From: Argopecten irradians
Taxonomy: Eukaryota > Mollusca > Bivalvia > Pectinida > Pectinidae
Direction: 5' to 3'
Length of the DNA: 64,000 nt
Assembly (NCBI RefSeq): GCF_041381155.1
Contig: NC_091139.1
Coordinates: 11,331,905 to 11,395,904 of the forward strand
In this document: positions 1 through 12,700 of the stretch, one piece after another
Numbering within the stretch: the stretch's first letter is position 1
How the letters are laid out: each line of letters begins with the position of its first letter
Translations under genes and position numbers: made by a program
The notes under the pieces: model-generated
Database searches by the model: none
The model's input: the letters and a program-made list of their open reading frames with translations, nothing else
Told to the model about the DNA's origin: nothing

Positions 1-2094
1 TGTTCATTTTCTTCTCATCGATGTTATAATTAAAAGGAAAAATCAACGAGGAATTGAATGACTTTTATAATACCATAAAGACTATACGTATCGAGGACAT
101 GACACTATTTATTAATTTCACATTATATTGCGGATAGAGAAAAAATCCATTTTTGAGTGAAATATGAATTCATTATTCTGACATCAATAAAACGTAAATG
201 TGAAACATAAATAGTATTTATCATGAAATTAGATATACCGTATTCGACCCAACAAGCGCCCAGGCCGTATACAAAATGAAAAGGTGCTAATAGAACGAAA
301 TTGTATTGCAAATTTATACATTTTTGTGTAGTTTTGGTCTTAATTTATGCCTGGACAATTGCAATAAAGGCTTCAAAAAGGGAAAGGGGCGCTTATAGGG
401 ACATGAACCCTTATTAGGTCGAATACGGTATATAGTGGAATTATAACTCAAGCGAGCTGCAGCAACCACATTTACAATACTTTTAAAATGTCTTATATTG
501 GGTATTGTGGTGTCTTATATTGGGTATTGTGGTAAAGCAATACTCAAAAAAAAAAAAAAAAAAAAGTCCCAGAAAACATAGGGAAGACAGGACCTAGTCT
601 GATATCACGCGAAAACTTATCTCATTGGTCTGTCGTTGCTTGACCATGACCACAAGCACCAACCATGTCGTCTGTATTAGTAGACTGATCTCTATCAATA
701 TGATAAATAAAGACAAGATGTCATTGCTGTTTTCGACATCGCCATGTAAACACTAATCTAGCACTGTAGTGTTGTAATATATACCCCGCAAACATTAATT
801 CTCTAAATTTTTTTAATTATACCCTGTAAATATTAATCCAGTATAACTTGTTAAACACACTGCTCTATAAGAGTTTATTGACTAAAACAAACTTTAAAAC
901 ATATGATAAATAACTTGATTACGTTTTTAATAACACACAGGTGTACATATTTACGCCCATGAGCGGATTGTATTATTCAGAATTATAAAACCGAAGGTCG
1001 GATAATGTGCCTGATCCGCTGTTGGTACATGTATTTCATTATTTGGAGATTAGTTTTTTTATTTTACTTTTGATGTCCTGCTTCGTTAATTGTAACATAT
1101 TTTATTGATGTATTTATAGTATAAATGTTTGCTATTACGGGTCCCAAAATCAAAAGTGAATTTTTTTAACTAACATTCAGCGTCATTGTTTAAGAGAAAA
1201 CAACGATATCCTCTTATCACTTGAATATCTTGCGCTTTATTTGCATCACATTTGAACGTTAGATGTGCAACTATTCCATTAAATCTTTCCATTGCTGCAT
1301 AATGATAAGAAAACTTAATTGGTTTATTAGTTTAACGTCCTATTAGCAGTCAATGACATTAAAAGGCGTGCCAGATGTCCATGTATGAGGTGGAATAAAG
1401 TCAGAGTACCAGGAGAAAAACCATCGACCCACGGTCAGTATCTGAGGGTTTGTGGTAATATACTGGTACTTCGTTTTTTTCCCAAAAAATAATGTCATTC
1501 AAGAGTTAATTTATATATACGTGTAAAACACACATTTTAACTACTCGGTCACACTTGTTTATCAACAGGGAAATTATAAAAAACAACACTTTTCAAGTAT
1601 TTTTTTATAAAAAATTATTTTGAAATACATTTTTATACATAAAATGCAATAACATATTGTCAAATTAAACTTAATAGAAAATTATATGGAAATAAACAAG
1701 AAAACAAACTCGACTAGCCAGTTTAATGGCAGTCATGATTGCAAATTTACTCGATGATCAAATAAAATATACCATAACAAATAAAGCAAATGGAGAAAAA
1801 AGATGAGACGAAAAAAAACATTTTTTAGGAAAAGTGCAAAGCAATTTACGAGCAGAAAGACTGCTGCAGTAAAGTGCGTCGTTCAGCTTTCCATTTCTTG
1901 TTCAATTAATATCAAAGTCAAAAACAATTATACGTAATTCTCATTATAATATAAAAATATATGATTTTAAATCTTATTATGGATTTAATAACATAAGTTT
2001 ATAGGTCATTTCTGTTTAAGCGAATACCATAAACACCGACCCATACCATCTCATGTACGATAGGACGTCTATCCGACATCATAACAATGTCTTC
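1..2094. other. Intergenic, 3' side of gene A1
   Basis: I see no convincing gene. It contains a poly-A run near 547-565 and a SINE-like fragment. The whole block recurs in degraded form at 23461-25790 and again at 25832-27796, so it is present three times. Open frames here are short and are not kept in the other copies. Confidence 0.6.
1321..1450 (+). repeat. SINE-like interspersed repeat fragment
   Basis: The stretch from 'tttaacgtcctattagcag' to 'acggtcagtatctgagg', with an internal 'gtaccaggagaaaaacc', matches my memory of a very common bivalve interspersed repeat (the 'gtacccggagaaaaaccac' type SINE body). No clear poly-A tail or target-site duplication is visible, so it is a fragment. 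Degraded equivalents lie near 24975-25110 and 27075-27210. The family name is not certain. Confidence 0.5.
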
Positions 2095-3980
2095 TCACTC
2101 TACAATTGTGTACAACTGTTTCACTTGATCTAAAGCTGAAAAGTCTGATCTGGGCGATATGGTAAAATATGTTTTCATGTCATTCACGTTCAGTTGTTGG
2201 TGAGATATTGGTATCTGACTGCATACTACAGTGTTTTTCTCGGGCATTATAGAAGACTGGTCTTTTGTCGTAATTCTGCTTGTTTCAGTTGTGTACAATT
2301 GTTTAACTTGATCTGAAGATGAAAGATCTGACCTGGGCGATATGGTAGGATTTGTTCCCATGTCCTTGACGTGTAATTCTTTATGATAAATTGGTATCTG
2401 ACTGCATACAGTATTTTTCTCGGGCATCATAGAAGACTGGTCTTTTGTCGTAATTCTTCTTGTTTTAGTTGTGTACAATTGTTTTACTTGATCTAAAGCT
2501 GAAAGTTCTGACCTAGGCGATATGGTAGAATTTGTTTCCATGTCATTGACGTGCAACTCTTTATGAGATATTGGTATCTGACTGCATACAGTGTTTTTCT
2601 CGGGCATTATAGAAGACTGGTCTTTTGTCGTAATTCTGCTTGTTTCAGTTGTGTACAATTGTTTAACTTGATCTGAAGATGAAAGTTCTGACCTAGGCGA
2701 TATGGTAGAATTTGTTTCCATGTCATTGACGTGCAACTCTTTATGAGATATTGGTATCTGACTGCATACAGTGTTTTTCTCGGGCATTATAGAAGGCTGG
2801 TCTTTTGTCGTAATTCTGCTTGTTTCAGTTGTGTACAATTGTTTTACTTGATCTAAAGCTGAAAGATCTGACCTGGGCGATATGGTAGGATTTGTTTCCA
2901 TGTCCTTGACGTGCAACTCTTTATGATATATTGGTATCTGACTGCATACAGTGTTTTTCTCGGTTATCATAGAAGACTGGTCTTTTGTCGTAATTCTTCT
3001 AGTTTCAGTTGTGTACAATTGTTTTACTTGATCTAAAGCTGAAAGTTCTGACCTAGGCGATATTGTAGAATTTGTTTCCATGTCATTGACGTGCAACTCT
3101 TTATGAGATATTGGTATCTGACTGCATACAGTGTTTTTCTCGGGCATTATAGAATACTGGTCGTTTGTCGTAATTCTGCTTGTTTCAGTTGTGTACATTT
3201 GTTTAACTTGATCTAAAGCTGACAGTTCTGACTTGAGTGGTATGGTAGACCTTGTTTTCACGTCCTTGGCAAGCAAGTGCTGTTGAGACAATGACATTTG
3301 GCTGCAAAGCGTCTTTTTAGAAGAACGATCTTTTTTCGTAATACCACTTGTGTTTGGTTTTTGTCTTTCAAGTTTTATTTCATTGATTGTATTGTAAACA
3401 TTTTCCAGTTGCAGGAGAAGCCACGCATTTTGATCCCTCATGCCCTCCTGAAAGAAATAAAACGGCAGGGAGTTATAACTAATTTTCTAAAATTATGGAA
3501 ACTATTGCAGAAAAAAATCGTACTATCAAAACTATATATATTATATTCTAAATAATGATAAAATATGTTTTCCAAAACTAACTCTACTTTAAAAGCCTCA
3601 GATTTAGGACAAACACCAACTGATTCGATTTACGTTAAACTACTTTTTAAATGTTAATGGCGCTTAAGTGAAATTACTGCAAATAAATGATCCCCCCATC
3701 AGCAAAATGAATTATGGAAACATACAACCTGTATTGTATTTGCGAGCCTACCCGCAGGGAAGCTAACTCTGTCATGTGCAAAGACAAAATAATTGTTTAA
3801 TGTATGTAGTCAAAATGGCATAGACAGAGAACTCAATCCAACTGTATATACTTATAAGATACAATGAAAATATGTTTAAATAAAAAAACTTACCATATGA
3901 CCACGTAGAGTGTCCATCGCTTCTTCAATTTTCAGAGAACTCCTCCTCTGTTCGTTACATGTATCTGTTAGTCCTTCCAT
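2095..3980 (-). CDS. Gene A1: FAM167-like protein with seven 60-residue repeats
   Basis: Two coding exons give about 479 residues. Exon 1 (3894-3980) encodes 29 residues from MEGLTDT to IEEAMDTLRGHM, followed by donor gtaagt. A 446-bp phase-0 intron ends in ctttcag, and exon 2 (2095-3447) begins EGMRDQNAWLLLQLENVYN. Across the junction, 38 residues from 'EEAM' to 'IKLE' align without gaps to the FAM167A core 'DEAIAWLRKEL...DINKLKIE', sharing the LR, LxxQL, IN and K positions. FAM167 (SEC) proteins are small; human FAM167A has been linked to non-canonical NF-kB signalling. The rest of exon 2 is a repeat array not known to me in that family. Each repeat holds 'VCSQIPI' and ends in 'DQVKQLYTT'. 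No signal peptide or membrane segment is visible, so it is probably cytoplasmic. Copy A2 is also open. The start is supported by a TATA box 41 bp upstream. Confidence 0.72.
2098..3360 (-). repeat. Seven tandem 180-bp repeats inside gene A1
   Basis: There are seven in-frame repeats of 60 residues, the first degenerate and the last ending at the stop codon. Two subtypes can be read from diagnostic residues: an S/N type ('IPISHKELHVNDM', repeats 2, 4, 5) and a Y/K type ('IPIYHKELHVKDM', repeats 3, 6). Near-identity of neighbouring repeats at DNA level implies recent homogenisation. This is a coding array, not CRISPR. Confidence 0.9.
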
Positions 3981-4020
3981 GCTGTGAATTGCAGATTAAG
4001 CACTGATCATGAACAAGTCG

Positions 4021-4031
4021 ATATTTATATA
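4021..4031 (-). promoter_or_regulatory. TATA box of gene A1
   Basis: The minus strand reads TATATAAATAT 41-51 bp upstream of the exon-1 ATG. Initiation about 30 bp downstream would give a very short 5' leader. The same element is present before copy A2. Confidence 0.6.
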
Positions 4032-4520
4032 GCATTGCAAGGATTACTTTTCCGACCTCTTTGTTTGTTCTTGAGCGTATTTCATTGTGTTAAATCTTTG
4101 AAGTGATCCTATTAACCGTCTTCGGCCTTGAACACACAATACATAACAGGCTATTATTAAAACAGTAGGTCATTGAAGCAACCACTTACCGTCATACAAA
4201 TCATGTGAGTGACATTTATAAGCAAACAAATATCTAGTAAAATAATAAAGACTTCAATAATCCTCCTTTAAATAGAAACAGATTTTGCTTCTGGATTAAC
4301 ATAGTTTTGTATTTAAGTTAACATTTTCTTTACTGTGAACCTAGCCTTGACCATATAATATCAAATAGAAAATCAATAATCGGTTTATGTTCATTCGGTA
4401 GGTTACTGGGACAAAGTATGACCCTTACGCTAACCGAAATAGTGGACAGTATCAAACAAAAACTCGATATCTTTAAATTACATTAAAACGCAAGTTACTT
4501 TAGATTGTATTCTATTAAGG

Positions 4521-4675
4521 AATATAATTTTATTTTGTTGACGTTGTGAGGATATAAAAGATAATACAGTGCGTGTAAATTATGTAAACCTAACGTAGCC
4601 GTTGGTTACATAAAATTTACACGGGCTCCAATTATCATTATTACGCTCATAACCTCAACAAAATAAAAATATATT
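4521..4675. repeat. Foldback (palindromic) miniature element
   Basis: Two arms of about 70 bp form an imperfect palindrome. The outer ends read 'aatataattttattttgttg' and, inverted, 'caacaaaataaaaatatatt'; the inner part is 'gtgtaaattatgtaaacc' against 'ggttacataaaatttacac'. The shape suggests a foldback MITE. It holds no coding sequence. The same element occurs at 30211-30365. Confidence 0.65.
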
Positions 4676-5785
4676 ACTTATGTTTACAGTTTTTCATATT
4701 ATTCTCGCGACAGTTGCATATTTTTTATTAATTTATCCATATTTTTTTCTTCCGTCATCGTCAACGAATTCAATTGAACAGCTGATTGCAATCGAGTCAT
4801 TCATACGTTCCCACCAAAAGTGGGGTCATGACCCTATTTTGTTATACGCCCGCGACTATTCCCGTTACCATAGAATCGCCGCATGTATTGTACTATCATT
4901 ATAAAGTGATAATGATAATACTAGAAAGCATGTTTATTGAGTCCATGTCAGTGCAAACTGTAACTATTTAGATATGTAATACATACGACTTAAAATAGAC
5001 AAGTAACATATTTGCATATTTGTACCTATAGCTGCTCTGTACTCCGGAATGTGTTGCTCATGCGCAGAGTAAATCATGTTTATAATGAATGGAAACCCAT
5101 CAAACGAAACACATATATACTGTATTCAAATTCGTTGACAAATAGTTTGCAATTTTCTATCAGGGACATATTCGATGCGGTTGAATAGTAAGTTCACCAA
5201 TTCTTATAATTCGTGAACATGGACGTAGAGTACGTCAATATATTTCTAAATATTTCGATGATTCGCTGATTTCACATCCTCGATACTCCAGGAGTAACAA
5301 TTATATCCGCCCCTGGACGATCGCATTGCACAACTGAAAGCAGCAGAAAAGGCAATTTAGCTATTTTATGTACAAAAAAAGAGCCGTATCACGGTACTCT
5401 GTGGTTATCTGTTGTGGCTTTGAATTTGGGCGTCGCTCTCCCTATAGACTTCAAAGTCAGTCTCTGCAGCCCTGTGATTGGTCCGTGTTGCTATGACACA
5501 ATATAGGATGGATACCCATGGAAAATCGATGATACGGATTTGGATTTCAGAGAAAACGTTGATCGGGCAAATATAAAGAAGACAAGAAAATTCACCGCTG
5601 TATCGTATAAGAGAATCTCATTGATATAATGGCGACATGTTACGCCTAGCCCGTGTTAACATGTTGGCGACTTCTCGACTTGGCGTACTTTCAAATCGCC
5701 ACAACTCGATGATTTATTAAAGGTTAAGTGACCTTATACAAAATAAATGAGCAGGGTAGGGCAAAATCTGAAGACGTCGATTAAC

Positions 5786-6155
5786 TTAAAGATACTCCAC
5801 CGCTGAAAAAAGGTATTTTTTCGCTATCAAAAACAGGATAGACAATTTGGTATTTTTTCTTCAGTTACAAAAGTTACTTTCTTTACACAATTACCACCTT
5901 TGAAAAGTTTGAGTTTCTAATTTTACTTCAAGATAGAAATATTAAAAATAATTAATTGAATTCCGAAAAACTTCGCAAACGTCGCACGATGTCTTATATG
6001 AAATTAAGTACTGAATATGCATGCACCAAAAGTAAAACGATTGATTTCGTATGGATATTTGTGTTAATAAGACACATATTATCACGATTATACATCATGT
6101 TATTGTTCAAATGATGGGCATCACTTATGCTCTGTCGGCGGTGGAGCATCTTTGA
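5786..6155. mobile_element. TTAA-flanked MITE
   Basis: The left end reads TTAA-AGATACTCCACCGCTGA. The inverted right end reads AGATGCTCCACCGCCGA, followed by TTGA here and by TTAA in the second copy (31495-31866). Terminal inverted repeats of about 16 bp plus a TTAA target duplication fit a non-autonomous piggyBac-type element of about 370 bp. There is no transposase. The same termini feel familiar from bivalve genomes. Confidence 0.65.
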
Positions 6156-6644
6156 AGATGTGATTCAACTTATGATAAAATAGTAGGCTTAATTGGTGCC
6201 GGACAAATGTCCTATTCCAATTCAAATTCTCTCTAACATTAGCAGCTATATTAGCCATAGTTCATTAATAATAATAATAATGTATACTTTAATTTGAACA
6301 TATTTCATTTCCGTATATACAAATGGTTTTACACACTAGATGTATAAGTACCGAAAAGTACAGGGTGCGATTGTAGGTATTTTTATTAATGGTTTGCCTA
6401 TCCCTTAGCGATTATAAGATTATGTACCAAAAAGATTACTTAGAATTAAATCTGCAGGGAATTTCCAAAAACCTCCCCTAGCGGTATATCCGTCAGTGTT
6501 GTTCAGTTAAGAAAAGTGACCAATGGTAACAAAACGCTTTATAATATAAAAAATATACAAAATACTTACAAATGGTTTGGGCGTGGTGTATGTCAGGTAT
6601 AGAGTGCATTAACTAAATTAGTACACCTCAATAAATTAAAGAAT

Positions 6645-7190
6645 AACATCATCTTACATGGATCTGTCAAGTAGACAGAATATCTCAAACCGAGTGAAAG
6701 ATTTTGTCAAGTCAGCTGGAGGCTTGCCGAGGATTAATTGTCAAAATCTTTCACTTGGGTTGAGATATCCCTGTTCACATGATAGTTTTTTTCTCTCTCA
6801 AAGATGCAAATGCAACCGTTTAAAAAAACCTCTAAGCGCTGTCATCACATGAACATAGCAATGCGTTAAAATTAATGACGTCGTCGCCTATGTCGACTAT
6901 GATTGTCGCATGTATTGAGACCTATGGGCTTTGCCGAGTGTTTGCCATATTAAGAATGTTATCCCGTGGGTTAAGATTTCCTGTCTCACCCTAAAGGGGT
7001 GATTTGTTTTTCTCTTACCTTATACCAGCATGTACAAATATCTCGTGTAGCTTGTCATTACCGTAGGGTGAGATAGAAAATCTCACACTGGTAAAGGTGT
7101 GGATATCCATGTCCGAGATAAGAGAAAGAATTGTTTTTCCCTAGTAATAACGGGATAACCCTTTCAAGTATGGGAGAACATGATAGGTAA
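6645..7190. repeat. Nested inverted-repeat element, long allele
   Basis: Near 6680-6770 the arms 'tctcaaaccgagtgaaagat' and 'atctttcacttgggttgaga' form a hairpin. From about 6958 to 7160 a second structure is bounded by 'gttatcccgtg' and 'cgggataac', with internal inverted 'gtctcaccc' and 'gggtgagat' tracts. About 168 bp (roughly 6983-7150) of this part is missing from the second copy near 32678. It looks like a non-autonomous hairpin element nested next to another. Confidence 0.55.
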
Positions 7191-7441
7191 TCATTTTTTT
7201 TTGTTAACGGAAACAAAATTCACGACAATTTTTACGCATTAACATGGCATTATTTCAAAACAATCATAATAGTTTTGTTTTTGTATGTACATACTGTAAG
7301 ATATATGGAAAAAGTCAGCTAACAAAATTCAATTTCAGCTTATGAAATAGAGTATCTCCGTGCGATTGTACATACCACCAGGCATGCCAAATGCTTTCTA
7401 CGGACGAGAACTTTCTTGGGTCTACAAGCAGGGTAGAGTTG

Positions 7442-7471
7442 GACAGTTATTCTGAATAACGAATAACTGTC
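7442..7471. repeat. Short hairpin, partly deleted arm
   Basis: The sequence forms a 10-bp stem around 'ctg' and then lacks the 7 bases that complete the left arm. The second copy at 32891-32927 has the full perfect 17-bp arms. Confidence 0.6.
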
Positions 7472-9739
7472 TAACGTCACCATGCTGTGCCTATATACCT
7501 CTCACTGTACGAAATCGATACGGATGATACCAGTTAAAATCTTATCACCGTATTTCTGTCATAGTGGAGAACAGGTGCCATTACTAGTTCTATAAATTAT
7601 TGATGGGGTAAGCTCTATGTACACAAAGTCATATTGTGTCTTCCGCTCACAGTTATACTTGTACAAGGTAACGAATGAATTCATGTCTATCACATAAGTA
7701 GGTCACAATGCTTATATATGCTTATCAAACAACGACAAATTTTATATTGCATACAAGGCTAATATTTGTATTTTTTGAAAACAAAAACAAAAATGTTGTA
7801 AAAGTACCTAATAGCAATATTATCATTCGCTGCTCCTGTGTATCGTCGATTCCAAAATAAACATCTCTCTTCAATCATATACTGATATGTAGTACTAATA
7901 AATTACAGTAGATTTTACTCTGGCTTGGGGAAAACCTACACACATATCAGTGGAGTGCAAACAGTGCCCAGGATCGCAAAACAGTAGTCGCGGTAAGTGA
8001 AATCTGGCAATATTAATTCATTGAAAGTACTATACAAATTTGTTGTTTTTATCCAGCTGCATCAAATGATATGCTTGTTTAACCATAAGTTTTAAAGTGG
8101 TCACCATACAAAAATTAATGCCAAGACAGGTCATTTCGCAACCAGAATTTTTCCAGTCTGAAGTACAAGAAAATAATTTTACATGTATCAAATATTTCCT
8201 TTTCCCCTTTTTCAAGAGCAACATATTTTTGAACATTTTAAAGACCTTTTATTGTATTATTCAAAGAATTTTAATGTATTGAATTATGAAAACTCAACCT
8301 ATATACATATTACTCAATACTAATAATTATTTCATTTTCAACCCTATTTACAAGTGGATGAATATCAGAGATCAACCTAAATAGAAATGAATTTTTGTTT
8401 ACAGCAAAAGGAGTTAATGAAGCCTGTAAGTATGTTTCAAAACTTTGTAGTAATGACTGTACCTCGAAACATTCCCATAAAACATGTGAAATAGTTCTCT
8501 TTTAGAATTGAACACTATACAAAGAGAGGTTTTGTTATAATTTAATAATTGCATTGTATATTCATACTTATAGAGAAATAAATGTATGTTTGAAACTAAC
8601 AAAATATTTTTATTATTACATTCTAATCCATCCTGTACATCATGGAATTTTGCAAGGAAAAAGTAATGATGCCCCTTCTTCTTTCCATGTCGATTATGAT
8701 AAATTCAGCCTCAACATGACATTCTGTACACGTATATTATAACACGACATGCATTAATTAACAAGTCCACAAAACTAAAACTAGCTTATTAATACTGATC
8801 AAACCAACGTCTTCATTGTCTCTTGTAAAAGTTATATGGGTCGTTATTTTATACTTTTATAATCGCGAATTAAGAAGAGCTTTTAATATTTCATTCACCA
8901 CCAAACTAAACAAAACTATTACTTAAAATGATTTTAGTATATATCTATTTAAAATTATCAAATTATAATCTAAATATGTCCATATATATATATTAAAGCA
9001 TTAATTTATCATAGAGTTACAAATTTATTCTAAACCCCTATATTCTCGAAAAAGCAAGATATGTTTTCATGTAACAGGAAGCAATTTGACTTTGTCTGAT
9101 GTCAGTACATAGTGAGGGTTTAAAATGACACTTTTGTTCCTATTCAATCATCTTTTTTTTAATTTACTATGTCAACAAATTTCCGATAGGTAAATCGAAC
9201 ATAAATCAATACATATTAATAAAATGTTAGTATCTTGACAACGAATGTCTTCTGACTGGGAGGGAGAGTTATGTGTATATCCATGTTATTTCGGAAATCA
9301 ATAATTATATGGTTGTTATCATGCTATAGAAAAAAGTTATTTTCATAAATCATTGAATTTTGAATTTTAGGAATACATACTATACAGTTGTTAAATTTAT
9401 CGGAGAGCAAATTTCGCGCTAGCGTCTTGATACTAATTCTTAAGAGTAATAAATCATACATGTTATCTTACTTGTAATTTTTTCCAATTTATTCCCGGAT
9501 ATATTCGTTCGCGGAAATCTCCGTATTTCAGTGGAAGTAATATGCAACCCCTCTCGTTTGGGAATTTGTCTATTAATGAAATTGTACTGTGTGTAGCGCA
9601 AGTCTTTAAGAAAATCGTTCATAAAGCGATGGTAAATACACGATTTCATTATTTCGTAATTTTTTTCAAAGTTAATTATGCATTAAAAACTTTAATTGTA
9701 TTAAAATAGAGATATTCACGGTATATTGTTTTCTTCTAG
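7472..9739. other. Region upstream of gene D1
   Basis: No coding gene is visible. A possible non-coding 5' leader exon lies at 8405-8425, between 'ttttgtttacag' and 'gtaagtatg'. Another exon end may lie at 7992 before 'gtaagtg'. Both boundaries are kept in the second copy. The coding exon of D1 is itself preceded by 'ttttcttctag' at 9739, so an upstream leader exon is expected. The rest is AT-rich with short random frames. Confidence 0.35.
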
Positions 9740-9762
9740 TTTTAAATAAGTATTGAATCAAG

Positions 9763-12700
9763 ATGACAAGTACTTCAACTACAGAACAACTGCCCTACTC
9801 TGCTGACCACTCAGGTAAGCCTCTAAGTATCAAAAACACTGCTGAAGGGGGAGACCTATAATAAAACTTTATCATTTTTTTATATGCTAATTTTTCTCTC
9901 CGTATTGCATTATGTGATATAGATTCATTTGTTTGCATTTTATCGACAAATGATCGGTCTTTTTATATATTATTAGATATTAAAGGACTATGTATGGTTT
10001 GGGCCTTTTTGGCCCCTAAATCTATAAAAAATTTTAAACTGTTATTTGGTTTAATTTGTTTTATTTTAAATATTAGGACTACCCTAATTAAATTATAATA
10101 ACAGTTTTCTAATATTGCAGCTTCAGTTGCTATCGTAACTCGAAATATGCGTAAACTATGATAAGATTGTGTTTTAGAACGAATTTATTTGCGTTCTTTT
10201 ATAATTTCAGATGAGGTGTTTTACGGAATTCTGATTGTGGGAGTTGTAATATTTTCTGCGGCTGGTTCGATATTGACAATTTTATATCTATTTCAACGAA
10301 GGAACAATTCGGTATCTCACCGCTGTAGTGAATGTATAGAATGCATAAAAGAAAATACTACGGAAGATATATTTGATAAGTCATGGGATTTCAAAACGCC
10401 AATATCGTTAAAGGATGAAATCATAGATATAAATGATACTGGCGTGCGGTTGAATTTTAAAAACTACTCAAACAATCCAGAAGAGGAAGGGCAACAATAC
10501 GTATTCTGTAGTGTCCATGACAATTTTACACTGCTTGCGCCAAAGATCAAGGTGAAGAAAGATCAGATGTTGGTGTCACCGGGTGTGGAAGTGACTTTAT
10601 CATCAAAAAAGAAGTTCACAGGTTACGTGACGATAGAGATACCAATGTGCAAGATGGAAACGGTGGAATCTATTCGTGTTCACTGGGTTGCCACGCCGCT
10701 CACTTCCACACCAACGACAAGGGACATTCCATTTGAGAAGGACCCTTCTTCGTCACGTTTAGACTGTTTTTATACGTGGTCAGATAATGACAATGTCTTG
10801 GTCTATACCAAACACTTTTCTCTGTTCTACTGCTGGTGTTTCAAATCTGCGGTACGGTTCGAACTCTCCGCACAGATATGTGCTCGTGTTGGACAAATTA
10901 ATGGGTTTCCTACCTTACAAATAAAATTCAAAATACTTGGGATGCAAAACAAGCTGAAGAAACGACAGGTAACTACAATACCAAGTTTTGATATAAAGAG
11001 AGATCTACAATCAGTCGTTATACGAATATTATATAACGTATGGTATAGTATAAACCACTTGTTGGAATGCGATAAAAAAATCGTTTATTTTAATGGAGAG
11101 AAAAAAGGTGGTACAAAAGTCACAATAGTGTGAAATTATTTCACTGCAATAGAAATTCGTATACATAAGTTTGATTCCCATACAACATGAAAATGTTTGC
11201 TACATACATAGAGTTTGTTTTATTTTGGAAGTTTAATGCAAGGTTTGGCTGTCAACCATAAAAACACCTTTGATCGTTTTATAAGAAAAACTTAAAACTG
11301 AAAGATAACAGGAGTTGAATTAGTTTTTTTCAGAAAAAAATTGTAGATTAATTCAGAATCATAATGCAATATTTAAAAATATAAAATGAATTCAACTTCA
11401 TTGAAGAAAAATGAGCACAATGGTTTCCATGTGGTTGAGAGTGGAGAAATAAAATTGCTTGAAAACCAGAATTCAAAGAAGAAGAGAGGATTTCTGAAAT
11501 GCAGAATCGAGACCCTGTTAAGGGACAATTGTCCAGGATGGCAGCATGTGACACGGGAAGGTAATCAAGAACAAGTCTACCCAACCGAGCAGGTGATTAA
11601 ATTAGTTATGCGTTAATTATACCCCGTTTAACGACCCACAAATAATAAAAAATAATAATAAAAAACCTTGCCGTAGATTATACTACAAACGTGTATATTT
11701 TCGCTAATCTTTCTTTTCGCGTGTCGATTTTTTCCGTCTGAATATTTTCGCGTATGGAATTTATCGCTTATTAAGCATTCAAGTCGTCGGCGATGTGCCA
11801 TTGGGATTAATTCACGTACCACGTGATACGCGATAACGTTTGTGCGGGACTATTGTTTCTATTGGTGATCTATTTACGTCATAAAATGACAGCACCTTCT
11901 AACGTCATTTCAGCTGGAAGATTACAAAGAGTTACGTGTTACAACTGGAGATACTAGTCCCGCACAAACGTTATCGAGTATCATATCGTGGTAGGTGAAT
12001 AAGTGCCATTTTGCGCTGTGAATATATAAAAGAATGTAAAATCTACTTTTTGCAATAAAAATAATCCCTTCACCTTTGATGTGGATAGCGATTAAAGAAA
12101 TATTTGATTTGAAAGAAATCCTCATTTTATCATAAAAATATTTCATAATATCTTTAAGACTCATAAATCAGTTCTAGGGATTAAAGGCTAAATAATTTAT
12201 ATCATCTAGGATCTATGTATGCATACAGCAATTATCATTACTCCAGTTTCCTAGAGAATATGATAACTCTTCAATCTTAATACAATTTTTATTTTCTTAT
12301 TTTACTGAAATGAAGTAGAAGTTGTCTCCCTTTAGTAACATACCATAACATCAATGTATTTGTATATGTGGTATTGACTGAACTCTATGTAGAATGAATA
12401 TGGTAATGAATAATTAGGAAATGACTAAATAGGCGTAGCCTTATGCATAATCTAAACATTTCCTTCGAGTTGGAAAGTATGATTTATGTGAAACTATTGT
12501 TACACAATCAGTGAGAAGTTGGTATGTGACGTTTCGATGTTAAGCACGATGCACATACTATAGCAACTTAATCAGACCAACGGTATAATAAAGAAAGTAA
12601 AACGAACAGTATGATAAAGATGGTGACAGTGTACACATCGTACTAGTCAGTAAAATGTCATACATCAATGTTTTAACCGATTTGGTAACAATAACATTAT

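Noticed and set aside
2098-3360. Regular repeats resembling a CRISPR array
   Set aside because: Units are 180 bp, contiguous without spacers and in frame within a gene.
3298-3555. 85-codon plus-strand frame overlapping gene A1
   Set aside because: It is antisense to the FAM167-like core of exon 2, which has splice and homology support.
4680-4904. 74-codon plus-strand frame with a hydrophobic start
   Set aside because: An extra T in the second copy breaks it, and it begins inside the edge of a foldback element.
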